NCBI GenBank assembly: GCA_027604705.1
Contig: JADHYV010000027.1
Coordinates: forward strand, 1-64,000
Reading direction: 5' to 3'
DNA length: 64,000 nt
Origin: Allomyces arbusculus
Taxonomy: Eukaryota > Blastocladiomycota > Blastocladiomycetes > Blastocladiales > Blastocladiaceae
Below the pieces are notes generated by a model that saw only the letters and a program-made list of their open reading frames with translations, had not been told where the DNA came from and made no database searches. This document shows positions 20,509 to 30,130 of the stretch, piece by piece. Both the position numbers and the translations under genes were made by a program. Every line of letters begins with the position of its first letter. The first letter of the stretch is position 1.

Positions 20509-22107
20509 ATGGACGACTCCACTGCAACTCGCGGCATTCGTATCGCGCCGCCGCCTCCACCGCCATCCCGGCGCCGCACCCGCCCGGGTCGCGACACGCC
20601 CGCCGAGGACGCCAGTAACGCAGTCCATCCGCCCAAGCGTGCGCGCCGATGGCCCGCGCGCAACCGTCTCGACGACGAAATTTGTGCCAATGAAACCGAG
20701 ACGGGCGTAGGTCCGACGCCCGCACAGCTCGTGCGACGCCTGTGCCGGTCTGGCGCGCTGGTTGTTGCCGACATGGACGCCAACGACGTCAAGGTGTGGA
20801 TGTTCTTTCTGCCCCGCCTTTCTCCGTTGATCTTTTTTGATCTCAAACTTGGCCCTCTCCACCAGGCCCTGAAACGCCACTGCCGCACCGACGACACCTT
20901 CCTGCGCGACACTATCACCTCCCTCTTCTCAACCCTCGGCACCAAATCCAATTCCCGCCCGCGCCTCGCCGCCCTCTCCCTTCTCGACACTCTCTTCATC
21001 CGTTCCGAACTCGCGCGAGACCTCATCTGCACTCGCTTACCCGAAATCACCACGCTCACACTAGGCCCACCGGGCACCGACCTCTCGACCGTCCCCGCAT
21101 CCGCGGTCCTACCACCCCCCGCGCCGCTCGCGACCCAGTTACGCACTGCCGGACTGCGCACCTTGTTTGATTGGCACCGCGCGTTTGGGACGGACCATGC
21201 GCCGTTACAAGTCGCGTTGAGCCACGCGGAACACGCGCTGCACGCGGATTTTGGACCGTTTCGGCGCGAACTTGCCGCGCAGGCGCGTTCGGTCCGCGAT
21301 GAACGTGCCGCGGTCGCGCAGCGACAAGCTGTTGCCTCGTCGGCATACACCGCCGCTGAACCTGCGCTCGACGCGACCGCGCGCGAACTCGAGTCCCTGT
21401 TGGCCATGGCTGAGCAGGGCGCCGCCGACGAGTTCACGCGCGCCGTCGAGACCGAACCCGCTGCTGTTCCGGTCGGCCAGCAGCGCGGCACGACGTACAG
21501 CGACATTGCGCGCGCCCACGGCCTCGGTTCCAACGCGTACCGGCTCGAACTCGACTTGTCGGCCACCGCGACTTCCATCTCCACGCGGATCGACCCGGTG
21601 GTCCTGGCCGAACTCGAGCGCGTGTATCGCGACGTGCACGTGCGGCACTTGCCGCTCCTCGACGCGTGGATTGGTGATCTAGCCGACCCGGCCGAAGCGC
21701 GGCGGGTGCGTGGGAGGTTGAGCCGGTTGGCAGCGCAGGCCGAGGACGTGGGTGTGTCGCTCGTGTCGGGTTTTCAGCGCGCGTTGGCAAGGGAGGAACA
21801 TGTCTCGTCCGAGTCGGAATCGGAGGGGAGCGATGCCGAGTTTGAGGAGGTGCCGGTGCCCGTATTAGAAGTGGGACCGGGTGGAGAAGGTGAAGATGAG
21901 GAGCGGGAATTGTTTGGCGAGGAGAATGCGGACGAGGAAGGTCAGGATGGACCGGTTCAGCGTGTGCCGCGTCAGGACATCGTTCGGCCGGTGGAGGAAG
22001 CAGCACCTGCGGGCCGTGGACGTGGGCGTGGGCGAGGCCAAACGCCGCCGGACACGCGTGCAGTGCTGGCCAAAGTGCTGGGCCGGTCGCGGCGGCGGCG
22101 GCGGTGA
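20509..22107 (+). CDS. UVSSA: UV-stimulated scaffold protein A (UVSSA) homologue
   Basis: Transcription-coupled repair factor that bridges stalled RNA polymerase II/CSA to TFIIH (family knowledge). Most likely two exons, 20509-20793 and 20866-22107, giving 508 residues. The 72-nt intron (GTGTGG..CACCAG) has no stop and is a multiple of three, so a 532-residue unspliced reading also exists. Splicing joins DANDVK to ALKRHCRTDDTFL, which matches the start of the VHS-like domain. That domain continues as RLAALSLLDTLFIRSELARDL, PEITTLTLG and LRTLFDWHRAFG. A central region YSDIARAHGLGSNAYRLEL precedes an acidic segment with EFEEVPVPV, which resembles the TFIIH p62-binding FxEV motif of human UVSSA. 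The C-terminus is RG-rich and basic. No cysteines occur in the C-terminal half, so the DUF2043 zinc finger of human UVSSA appears absent. Confidence 0.8.
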   Translation: MDDSTATRGIRIAPPPPPPSRRRTRPGRDTPAEDASNAVHPPKRARRWPARNRLDDEICANETETGVGPTPAQLVRRLCRSGALVVADMDANDVKVWMFFLPRLSPLIFFDLKLGPLHQALKRHCRTDDTFLRDTITSLFSTLGTKSNSRPRLAALSLLDTLFIRSELARDLICTRLPEITTLTLGPPGTDLSTVPASAVLPPPAPLATQLRTAGLRTLFDWHRAFGTDHAPLQVALSHAEHALHADFGPFRRELAAQARSVRDERAAVAQRQAVASSAYTAAEPALDATARELESLLAMAEQGAADEFTRAVETEPAAVPVGQQRGTTYSDIARAHGLGSNAYRLELDLSATATSISTRIDPVVLAELERVYRDVHVRHLPLLDAWIGDLADPAEARRVRGRLSRLAAQAEDVGVSLVSGFQRALAREEHVSSESESEGSDAEFEEVPVPVLEVGPGGEGEDEERELFGEENADEEGQDGPVQRVPRQDIVRPVEEAAPAGRGRGRGRGQTPPDTRAVLAKVLGRSRRRRR

Positions 22108-22414
22108 CCATGAGGGGAGGGTGCGCCGATCAAAATGCGATAGGGTGATTTGCTTTGCTGCGTGTGTTTGCGTCAGTGTTGCGTCTCCCAATACACGTCA
22201 CGTCTCCCATCGCTTTCATTTTGCACGCGCGCGTCCCTTCTGTTCGGGGCCACGCGCCCGTCTGGCCGGCGCCCCCTCCACCTGCCGTCGTCGTCGACTT
22301 TGCCCGCTTTCCCGCTGCCCACCGCGCGCACGCGCCCGTCCTCCCCGCCAGCAACGCGACGCGGCCGTAACTGCGCGCACTCGACACGCCTGCCCGCACC
22401 CGCCACGCCCTGCC
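22108..22414. other. Intergenic spacer UVSSA / PFK-2
   Basis: About 300 bp, C-rich toward the PFK-2 start. The open frame of the downstream gene extends back through it, but no better start is seen. Confidence 0.5.
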
Positions 22415-25024
22415 ATGGACCATCACGATCATCGCGACGCGGCCGATCCGCCCGCCACCCCCGCCACCCATTCTTCAACCACGACGACCATTACCGCCGC
22501 GACCCCCGTCATCCACGCAGCGCCCATACCCGCCTACGCCGTCGCCGCCTCGCCGGCACTCGCGCGCGTCGCGTCCGGCACGCACCTCGCGGCCCTCGGG
22601 CTCGCGCCGGCTCCCTCTTCCACCAGCTCCAACCACTGGCTCGCCGCCGCGGCCGCCGCGGCCGTCGCGCAAGGCCGTGTCCCGTCGCCCCTCTCCCTTT
22701 CGCTCCCTGCGTGGACCGACCCGGTCACCAGCTTCGCGCGCAACTCGCCGCGCCTGCGCGCCGCGCCCGATACCCCGCTGCTCGCGCCGAACGCCTACGA
22801 CACGCCAACGTTCACGAACCACCTGCACCCGAGCGACTATGCGCACTCGCCCATCATCTTACCGCAATGGGCGGGGCTCGGCACGTCCGGCCTGCTCCCA
22901 ACCGCGGGCGCCGTCGCGCCCCACCTCGCGCGCGGCGGGGAAGTCGTGCGGATGCCGCGCGCCGACGACGCCGCGTCGGGCCCGCAACTGGTCGTCGTGA
23001 TGGTAGGCCTCCCCGCTCGCGGGAAATCCTATATCTGCAAGAAACTGCAGCGGTACCTGACCTGGCTCGGGTTCCCGACGCGCGTGTTCAATGTGGGCAA
23101 TCGGCGACGCACCGCGGCGTCGGCGGCGGCGTCGGCGGCCGCGAGTGTCGCGAGCACGCCGCTCGTCGAGCACGCGCCACGGCGCGACTCGTTCCCGATC
23201 GGTCCACCCCCTAGTGACCCGTTCCCCGATGCGCCGATCCGGGTCGCGGGCGCGGGCGCGACGTCGGCGTTCTTTGACCCGGACAATGCCGCGGCGCGTG
23301 CCGCGCGGGACCAGTTGGCGCTGGATACGGTCGACGAGTTGCTCGAGTGGTTGCACGACGGGAAGGCGAAAGTCGCGATTCACGACGCGACGAACACGAC
23401 GCTCGCGCGCCGGAAGCTGCTGATGGCGAAACTGCGCCCGCACATGCGCCACGTGCACGTCCTCTTCCTCGAATCGATCTGCGACGACCCGGCGGTGATC
23501 GATGCGAACGTGCGCATGAAATTGCGGTCGCCCGATTATGCCGGGATGGACCCGGATTTGGCGATTGCCGACTTCATGCGGCGCATGCGGAATTACGAGC
23601 GCGCCTACGAGCCGCTGGGCGAGTACGAGGAGTCGAAGCGGTACGCGTTTATCCAAGTCAAAAACGTGGGCCAGAAGGTCGTCACGTCGCATATTCGCGG
23701 GTACCTGTCGTCGCAGATCGTGTTCTACCTGATGAACATCCACATTGCCGACCGCACCATCTGGCTCACGCGGCACGGCGAGTCGGCATTCAATGTGGAC
23801 GGCCGGATCGGCGGCGACGCGCCGTTGACGGAACGCGGACGCAAGTACGCGCACGCGCTCGCCCGGTTCTTTGACAGCCTCTATGGCGGCGACAAGCCCA
23901 AGCGACACGCGCAGGTACCCGACGGCCCCATCCGTCGTGTCGCGCCGTACGCGCCGCCCGTGCCCGTCCAAGCGCCGCCGGCCATGATCACGCGGTTCTC
24001 GGTGCCCGGGTCCCCTGCGCTCGCGGCGGTCGGGGTAGCGGAGCCGGGATTCGCGTCGCCGTCGTCGATTCTCGGGCGCCGGCGCGGATCGATTGGTAGT
24101 GCCGCAACGGTGGGGGCAGCGCCGCGGCTGATGCGTGTGGCCACGGCCGCGGCGATCGTGAACGTGCCGAGTGCCGTCGGGACGGCGCCGACGTCTCCGT
24201 TGGCGTCCCCGCCGGGGTTCCCGACGGCGGTCGAAGGGGTGGGGGGCGAGCTGGACGAGACGGAGGTGCCGGTACCAGGGGACGAGATGGAACACGCGCC
24301 ATCGAGCGACCAGACGACCGAGGGCGAGGCCGTGGGGGAGGGCGGGGAAGAGGATGAGGAGCCGGTGGACGACGACGATGATGACGATGAGGACGACGAC
24401 GCCGCATACGACGACGACCCGGTCCTTCTTGGCGACCTGTCGCTCACCGACGACAATCACCCGACGTCCTGCTCGCCAAAACCGCGCCGCAAGCGTGTCC
24501 CGCGCGTGCCCGTCTGGACGTCGACGTTGCGACGCACGCTCGAGACCGCCGAACCCCTCGCGCATTCTCGCTTCGCCGTCAAGCCCTCGCGGCTGCTCAC
24601 CGAAATCCACTCGGGCTCGTTCGAGTGCATGACGCCCGCCGAAATCGAGCGCATGTGGCCCGGCGAAGTCGCGCGGCGTGCGGCCAACAAGCTGGCCTAC
24701 CGGTACCCTGGGCTCGGCGGCGAGAGTTACCTCGACGTGGTCGCGCGCCTCAAGCCGATGATCATTGAAATGGAGCGGATCACGCACGATATTGTCGTCG
24801 TGACGCATAATGTCGTCGCGCGCATTATGTTGGCGTATTATTTGGGAGTCCCGCTCGCCGACGCGCCGAAACTCGAGGTGCCGCTGCACGACCTGTATGC
24901 GTTGCGTCCGCGGCCGTATGGGACGGAGGTGGTGCGGTTTCGGTACGACGAGGAGCGGGACGAGATGGTGCGGGTGCCGGACGAGGACGAGGGGCGGGCG
25001 AGCAGTGCGCCGGGGCGTGCGTAG
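22415..25024 (+). CDS. 6-phosphofructo-2-kinase / fructose-2,6-bisphosphatase
   Basis: Bifunctional enzyme that makes and removes fructose-2,6-bisphosphate, the glycolysis/gluconeogenesis switch. Single exon, 869 residues from ATG 22415 (context gccATGG). The N-terminal 190 residues are low-complexity. The kinase domain has a Walker A GLPARGKS (198-205) and a conserved DATNTT with following Arg/Lys residues. It also has LESICDDPAVIDANVRMKL and the YVxxSxK-like EYEESKRYAFIQVKNVG. The phosphatase domain begins ADRTIWLTRHGESAFN (RHG 453-455) and continues VWTSTLRRTLETAE. It then has catalytic Glu in LLTEIHSGSFE (about 730) and the second His in VVTHNVVARIMLAYYLGVPL (H798). Between RHG and the Glu lie about 277 residues against about 70 in mammalian enzymes. 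The excess is a low-complexity, strongly acidic insert (D/E runs near 24340-24420). All catalytic residues are retained, so it is probably active on both sides. Confidence 0.93.
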   Translation: MDHHDHRDAADPPATPATHSSTTTTITAATPVIHAAPIPAYAVAASPALARVASGTHLAALGLAPAPSSTSSNHWLAAAAAAAVAQGRVPSPLSLSLPAWTDPVTSFARNSPRLRAAPDTPLLAPNAYDTPTFTNHLHPSDYAHSPIILPQWAGLGTSGLLPTAGAVAPHLARGGEVVRMPRADDAASGPQLVVVMVGLPARGKSYICKKLQRYLTWLGFPTRVFNVGNRRRTAASAAASAAASVASTPLVEHAPRRDSFPIGPPPSDPFPDAPIRVAGAGATSAFFDPDNAAARAARDQLALDTVDELLEWLHDGKAKVAIHDATNTTLARRKLLMAKLRPHMRHVHVLFLESICDDPAVIDANVRMKLRSPDYAGMDPDLAIADFMRRMRNYERAYEPLGEYEESKRYAFIQVKNVGQKVVTSHIRGYLSSQIVFYLMNIHIADRTIWLTRHGESAFNVDGRIGGDAPLTERGRKYAHALARFFDSLYGGDKPKRHAQVPDGPIRRVAPYAPPVPVQAPPAMITRFSVPGSPALAAVGVAEPGFASPSSILGRRRGSIGSAATVGAAPRLMRVATAAAIVNVPSAVGTAPTSPLASPPGFPTAVEGVGGELDETEVPVPGDEMEHAPSSDQTTEGEAVGEGGEEDEEPVDDDDDDDEDDDAAYDDDPVLLGDLSLTDDNHPTSCSPKPRRKRVPRVPVWTSTLRRTLETAEPLAHSRFAVKPSRLLTEIHSGSFECMTPAEIERMWPGEVARRAANKLAYRYPGLGGESYLDVVARLKPMIIEMERITHDIVVVTHNVVARIMLAYYLGVPLADAPKLEVPLHDLYALRPRPYGTEVVRFRYDEERDEMVRVPDEDEGRASSAPGRA

Positions 25025-25146
25025 ATGAGACAGGATGCATGAGTTGTGTTTTTAATGACGCAGTGGCAGTTACTGCTGCAAGATACCGCGGGAGACCAAC
25101 GCTCGATTTGATCCGTTTTCCAATAACCTCTGTATTTCCATCGTCA

Positions 25147-26191
25147 CTACAATCCCGCGTACAGCGCCTCGGGCCGCGACTCGTCCACCGGCTCCCCCAA
25201 CGATGGCGACGGCGTGCGCTCCCCACGCTCTTCCCCCATCCTCACATCCCCCGCGGCCCCGTCCGCGCCCGTAAACTCGCCCCGCTCCAGCATCGCGCGC
25301 ACACGGATCCGGTCGGCCACCTGCCGCTCCAACGCGATCCTGGTCACGTCCGAGTGCCGCGCGGGCCGCCACAGGATCGCGTTCCGCGCGCGCGTCTGTA
25401 AGTAGGAATCGTGGTGCGGTTCCGGGACACCGCGCGCGATCAGCGCCTCGTCGCGCGCGCGCTGCTGTTTGGCGGCGTGTTGGTCGGCCATGGCCGCGGA
25501 TTCGCGCGCGAGTTTGGATTGCACGGTGGAGAGAATCTGCGTGCGCTTGGCAAACTAGAAATTACGAGAAGTTGAGTTGGTGGATCGGCGGGAGTGGAAG
25601 ACGGGAGCCAATTCTACGAACCGTGTCCGACATGGACGTGACCTCAGCCTTGGCCTGCCGCAACGTCGACGTCAAGACACCGAAAAGGCGCGACTTGCCA
25701 AGCGTCGTGCGCGGCGCGCGAGCTAGAGGCGCTGCTGCGGGTCGGCGGGGCGGGGCGGCTGTGGCGGCTGTGGCCATGGAGGTGGGGCCCGCGGGGCCGC
25801 CAGAGAGGCTCCCTGTGGCGGTATCGGGGGCAGCGCGGGGTGGCGGAGAACGAGAGCGGGAGCGGGTGCGCGGGGAGCGGGACCGCGAGCGGGACGACCG
25901 GCGGCGTGGTGACCTCGACCGGGACCGGGACCGGGGCCGCCCTCGTGGGGAGCGCGACCGCGACCGCGACGTGCCGCGGCCGATGACGGGCCGGTCGCGG
26001 CCGCGGCGGTCGGGAGGCGGAGAATCGTTGCCATTGCTGGGCTCGTCGTGGTGGTGATCGCCCATGCGCACGTCGCCCACGTCGTGATCGTTGTGGCTCG
26101 GCGCTGGAGATGGGTCGCGAGTGTGGCTGTCGCCGTCGCGATGCGGTTCGGCCACGGGCGCGTCCCGCGCAGGACTGCTCGGCGAGTGCAT
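25147..26191 (-). CDS. Pinin/SDK/MemA-domain SR protein
   Basis: Pinin-family proteins associate with the exon junction complex and splicing speckles in the nucleus. Exons are 26191-25622 and 25554-25147 (67-nt intron, donor GTTCGT, acceptor ttctag, phase 0), giving 325 residues. The N-terminus is acidic and His-rich, followed by an RS-type domain (about 75-125) of repeated SRSRSRSP units. The pinin domain then starts at KSRLFGVLTSTLRQAKAEV. After the junction it continues FAKRTQILSTVQSKLARES and ends SYLQTRARNAILWRPARHSD, which fits the family pattern of a coiled helix followed by a T-x-P-x-x-x-W-x-P-like end. The acidic tail carries likely phosphorylation sites. The start is the first ATG after the last upstream coding-like gap. 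Transcribed divergently from the UPF0658 gene. Confidence 0.78.
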
Positions 26192-26919
26192 TGCGGGCTG
26201 CTGAGAGAAGTTGGGATGGTAGGTGCGCGCGGTAGACAGGTCGTCGTCGGCGAGTCGGATTGGCACTCCAGGACGAGGATCGATGAAGACCGCGTCACTT
26301 CCCTGCCACCGCCGTCTCATCAGCGTGATCCCTCCACCGCACGAGGGCAGGCGCTTTCGCCCGATTTGCATCTTGGCGCACACTGCCTGAGCGCACCCGC
26401 CGGTGGCGAATCCAAACGCCGGCCCAAACGAGCCGAGGCGCCCAGAAAAGCCCAACCAACCAACCGCTGCTTCCGACAACCAGTCCCGACGACAGCTTGA
26501 CTGGGGCTCCACACCCTCGACCAGAGACCGCTTCAACCACCCCGACCACGTCCATACCTCGGCCCCGTGCCGCACATCAAAGCGCCGACTTGCTGCACGC
26601 TGCTCGGCGCACGCACACCACTCAAGTCTACGACCGCGTCCCCGCGCCGGACCCCCTCCCCCACCGCCTCCGCCGCCGCTGCCGCCGTCCGTTGCGCGGC
26701 GGCGCTTTCATTGACGCGGCCAACCCCCGCTTCCACGCATCGACCGGCCAAGCAACCGCCCGTTGCCGGAGCGAACCTGCACCTGCACCCGCATCTACAC
26801 GCGCGCTTGCTCGTCGACGTTTCCCGGCACTCTTCACGCATTCCGGCCAACCACCGCGCGCATTGCTCGCCTCATCGCCTCGCTCACTCATCCCAACGAC
26901 CGCAACCGCATCCGCCACC
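26192..26919. other. Divergent intergenic region (pinin / UPF0658)
   Basis: About 730 bp between divergent start codons. Open frames cross it on both strands but show no recognisable protein. C-rich sequence precedes the UPF0658 start. Confidence 0.5.
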
Positions 26920-28485
26920 ATGGGCCACGAAACGCGCATGGACAAGCTGCGGTCGGCCTGGAGCAACTCAGCCTTCACGCGCAATGCCCTGATTTCCTCG
27001 GCAGCGCAGGCCGTCGTGCAACTGGTCCTCGAAATCGCGATTGCCATTGACCACCAGAGCAAGCTCGCGAAGGCCCAGGCCAAGGCCGCCACGCTGCCCA
27101 ACTTCAACAATGTGCCCATCAACCTCGGCCGCGCCGTGTCCGTGTACCACTACATCTTCATGGTGCGCTTCGCTTGGTTCGCTCCCTGCTTTGCGCGACG
27201 CCGGAGCACCAAACTGACGCACTCCCTGCCACTATGCCAGATCGCGACCCTGCTCCAACTCTTCTTCACGTTCGACTCGGTCCTGAACCAAAACTCGATC
27301 GAGCTCGTTGCGCTTAACATCATCAACCTCGGTCTCTTCGGATACTCAATCATCCAGTACACGCAGGCGCAGACCATCTTCGGCGACCTCAACAAGGGGC
27401 TCAAGGACCGCGACCCGACGTGGCCGGCGCTCGCCGAGACGTCGGTCTTCCATATCCCGTCGATGGTCGTCTCGCTCGTCTTTTTGCTCGGCACAGCGTG
27501 GCTCGCGTATAAGCTGCACCGCGAATACGGGTGGGCCATCTACAAGCGCATCGGCGCGGATATCGGGCTGCGGCGGCAAATGATGGCGTATTTCTTCTTG
27601 ATGATGATGTACGTCTGGCCTTATCTTCGCCGCCATGATGCTACGACTTCGTTAGCTGACGCCCGCTCTCCTCGATGGTCGTGTAGCATCAAGATCGACG
27701 TCTTCTTCTACTTCACCTTCTCGCTGCAATTTCTCGTCATCGGCTTCCTCGGTAAATCCGACTCGACCGACATGACCATCCACATTGTCGTCTCGGTCGT
27801 CATGATCTTCGTGCTCGTCTTTCTCGTGATTCGCGGCACGCGCACCGAATCCGACTGGTACATGTGGGCGTTCATGGCCGGCACGATCGCATGCATGGCG
27901 TATCTTAGCTACAAGTTTTACCAGGCGCTCACCGAGTACGTCCCGCACCTGCTCCTTCTTGTGCCCAACTCGCCACTCACGCGCGGCTTCGTGCATAGGG
28001 ATCGGTTCCTGCCCGTCGTCAAATCCATCTCCTTCTCGATCGTTCTCTGCCTGATCGTCGCGCTCGTCACGCTCATCAACGCCTTCATCTGTTTCCGCAA
28101 TTTCGGCGCCGGCCTGATTCACTATATTGGCAAGGACGCGCACGAGCGGCGGCGCCAGCAGGAGGCTGCTGCGGCGGCGGCCGCGGATCTGCGGCCGTCC
28201 GATGACGGGACCTCGCTCGACGGCCACGGGACGGGGACGACCGCCGCGGCAACGTATGTCGACGCGGGAGTCGCGAACAAGGCGTATTACTCGCAGGCTG
28301 CGCAGAGTGGACAGCAGGGGGGTTACGCGCCGCCGCAGGCGCAGAGTGGGTATTACGCGCCGCAAGGACAGGAGCAGGGGCAGTATGCGGCGGCGGGACC
28401 GGCGGCAGCGCCAGTGGCGAGCGGGTACGGCGGGTACCCACCACAGGCGCAGCCGTTGGGGCAGCCGCAGTATGCGGGGCAGTAG
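26920..28485 (+). CDS. UPF0658-type Golgi apparatus membrane protein
   Basis: Polytopic membrane protein of a fungal family located to Golgi in fission yeast; biochemical role unknown. Exons are 26920-27162, 27241-27608, 27687-27935 and 27999-28485, giving 448 residues. Introns are 78, 78 and 63 nt (donors GTGCGC, GTACGT, GTACGT; acceptors gccag, tgtag, catag). All three are multiples of three and stop-free, so the unspliced frame is also open. Start context is gccaccATGG. At least seven hydrophobic segments are visible, for example AQAVVQLVLEIAIAI, IPSMVVSLVFLLGTAWLAY, FYFTFSLQFLVIGFLG, IHIVVSVVMIFVLVFLVI and ISFSIVLCLIVALVTLINAF. Conserved-looking loops include LNKGLKDRDPTWPALAET and FRNFGAGLIHYI. 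The tail is Gln/Ala/Gly/Tyr-rich (PQAQSGYYAPQGQ) and cytosolic-looking. Confidence 0.78.
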   Translation: MGHETRMDKLRSAWSNSAFTRNALISSAAQAVVQLVLEIAIAIDHQSKLAKAQAKAATLPNFNNVPINLGRAVSVYHYIFMVRFAWFAPCFARRRSTKLTHSLPLCQIATLLQLFFTFDSVLNQNSIELVALNIINLGLFGYSIIQYTQAQTIFGDLNKGLKDRDPTWPALAETSVFHIPSMVVSLVFLLGTAWLAYKLHREYGWAIYKRIGADIGLRRQMMAYFFLMMMYVWPYLRRHDATTSLADARSPRWSCSIKIDVFFYFTFSLQFLVIGFLGKSDSTDMTIHIVVSVVMIFVLVFLVIRGTRTESDWYMWAFMAGTIACMAYLSYKFYQALTEYVPHLLLLVPNSPLTRGFVHRDRFLPVVKSISFSIVLCLIVALVTLINAFICFRNFGAGLIHYIGKDAHERRRQQEAAAAAAADLRPSDDGTSLDGHGTGTTAAATYVDAGVANKAYYSQAAQSGQQGGYAPPQAQSGYYAPQGQEQGQYAAAGPAAAPVASGYGGYPPQAQPLGQPQYAGQ

Positions 28486-30130
28486 AGAAGGCGCGGTCGT
28501 CGTCGTCGTCGATGATGATTTCGTCAGTTCGTTTGATGGTTTATTTTTGTTTCGGTTCGGTTTGTGCCCCCACCTCGTTTGCCCGCATTGTCGATGGGCG
28601 ATTTGTTATGACCCTCCCTCTCTCGTCTCCCCAGTTTTGCCATGATCATCATTTGCGGACCGCGTCGCGACTTGAAATAATTGCAAAGACTGGGTGTGTG
28701 TGGACGTTGCTCAGATGGATTGGCGCAGTCGTTGAAGAACAGGAGACCAAGGCGCAAGAGCCTGCACATTGAACCATTCTCAATTCTCAATAAAACTTGT
28801 TCAGGCAAGCCTAAATATCAGACGACGTGGCGGAGTGGTCTAACGCGTCCGACTACTAATCGGATTCCTTCTGGAGCGCAGGTTCGAACCCTGCCGTCGT
28901 CGGTCATCAAGTGGCAATTCGAACATTTTGTAAATGGATTTTTAGTAATATCTGTCTTGTTTTCTTGCTTCCTTGTCTTGCACGTCTTGCACGTCTTGCA
29001 CGTCTCCCTGAGTCTGCTCGCTGGACTTCGAGCGTCTTCATGCCAGAGTGCAGGTTCGATTTCTGCATTGTTTCAAAGGTCAGCAGAGGTGCTTTGGGAT
29101 TGGGATCCAACCAGAGCCTTAAGAATTGGTTTTTCTTGCCTGTTTCACAAAGGATCACACTGATTGTACAAGCTGGGAGCACGACTACCATAATTAAGAG
29201 AGTGTAGCCACAAGCTATGAGCCTCACAGTCATCATAAGGGGCCAATATGGGCATCCAAAGGCAGCAGCTGTCTACAACCTAGGTATGCAACCTGTATCT
29301 GGCTCCAGCCCATTGGAAATGTGGCCTCATGGAGGTGCAACCCCTGCTGCTGGCGATAATGTACATGTCATGCTAAGAATGTACCTTGTTGGAAAAATAA
29401 CTTGCATTTTCAGTTCCTGGATGCCTTGGCTGCCTTAGTGCTCTTATTTTGCAACTGACCTTTCATTTCTTCTCCAGATGTTGCGCCCACATATTTGGCA
29501 TGTGATGTGCTCTCTCAGTGCCAAGTATGTAGCAGCAACTAGTCAGGTTGGCTGGTGACCTGTTGTGCAAATCAGGGTGCAGGTTTGACTCCTGGCATTA
29601 TGGTAAGTTGTGTTGTTCAATAGCATTCATGAATCCATTGCCATGCATCAGATCAGAACAAAAAGTGCCAGCTTCTAGTTTGATCATGGCAATCAATCAC
29701 TTTGAAGCCAAGTCGGTACTTGATTCCAGCAGGTCAACAGAAAAAAGGGTTTTTGAAATTAATCAGCAGTCAAAAAATGTAGTATATTTGACCACAGTGC
29801 ACACCTGTTTTTGGGACTAGCAATGCAGCTTGTTGAAGTGCTTTTAACGTCCATTGGCCACACCTGCAGCTCATACAGTTTTGTTCCCTCGCCATATTGA
29901 TGAACTTTGTGAATTGAGTTGGTGAATATGAACGGTGTTAAGAGTTAAAACGTCCAGGTCAGCAAGCTGGTATTGGACGTGGGCTAGCATTGACAGATTC
30001 AAAACCTGTATCACTGACAAAAGAGTTTTATCACCTGACGTATACTTGGCAGATTTGCACTTCAAGCCTTTTTCTCTGCTCTTTTGCGAACACTGGGCCA
30101 CCTCCCTTCCATGCTCATATTTATCATTTA
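28486..30130. other. AT-richer island 1 with tRNA-Ser and tRNA-like remnants
   Basis: Between two convergent gene ends the composition drops sharply toward AT. It holds the tRNA-Ser at 28821-28902 and isolated B-box-like pieces at 29050-29066 (gcaggttcgatttctgc) and 29579-29596 (gcaggtttgactcctggc). The second is preceded by an A-box-like ggttggctggtgacc at 29545-29559. A TCTTGCACG unit repeats three times near 28975-29004. No protein gene is supported. Confidence 0.55.
28821..28902 (+). tRNA. tRNA-Ser, anticodon ACT (copy 1)
   Basis: 82-nt class II cloverleaf without intron. The acceptor is GACGACG paired with CGTCGTC, with discriminator G. D arm stem is GCG/CGC. The anticodon stem TCCGA/TCGGA encloses the 7-nt loop CTACTAA (T33, anticodon ACT, A37). 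The long variable arm is TCCTTCTGGA, and the T arm is GCAGG-TTCGAAC-CCTGC. A box TGGCGGAGTGG and B box GGTTCGAACCC are canonical. The variable arm and G73 mark it as serine. ACT in place of the usual GCT for AGY codons is odd. Confidence 0.92.

Noticed and set aside
22859-24889. 676-codon open frame antisense to PFK-2/FBPase-2
   Set aside because: It is the shadow of a GC-rich coding region; its translation is Arg/His-rich and matches no fold, while the sense strand has clear catalytic motifs.
28975-29004. CRISPR-like or satellite array from the TCTTGCACG repeat
   Set aside because: Only about three 9-bp units, no spacers and a eukaryotic context.
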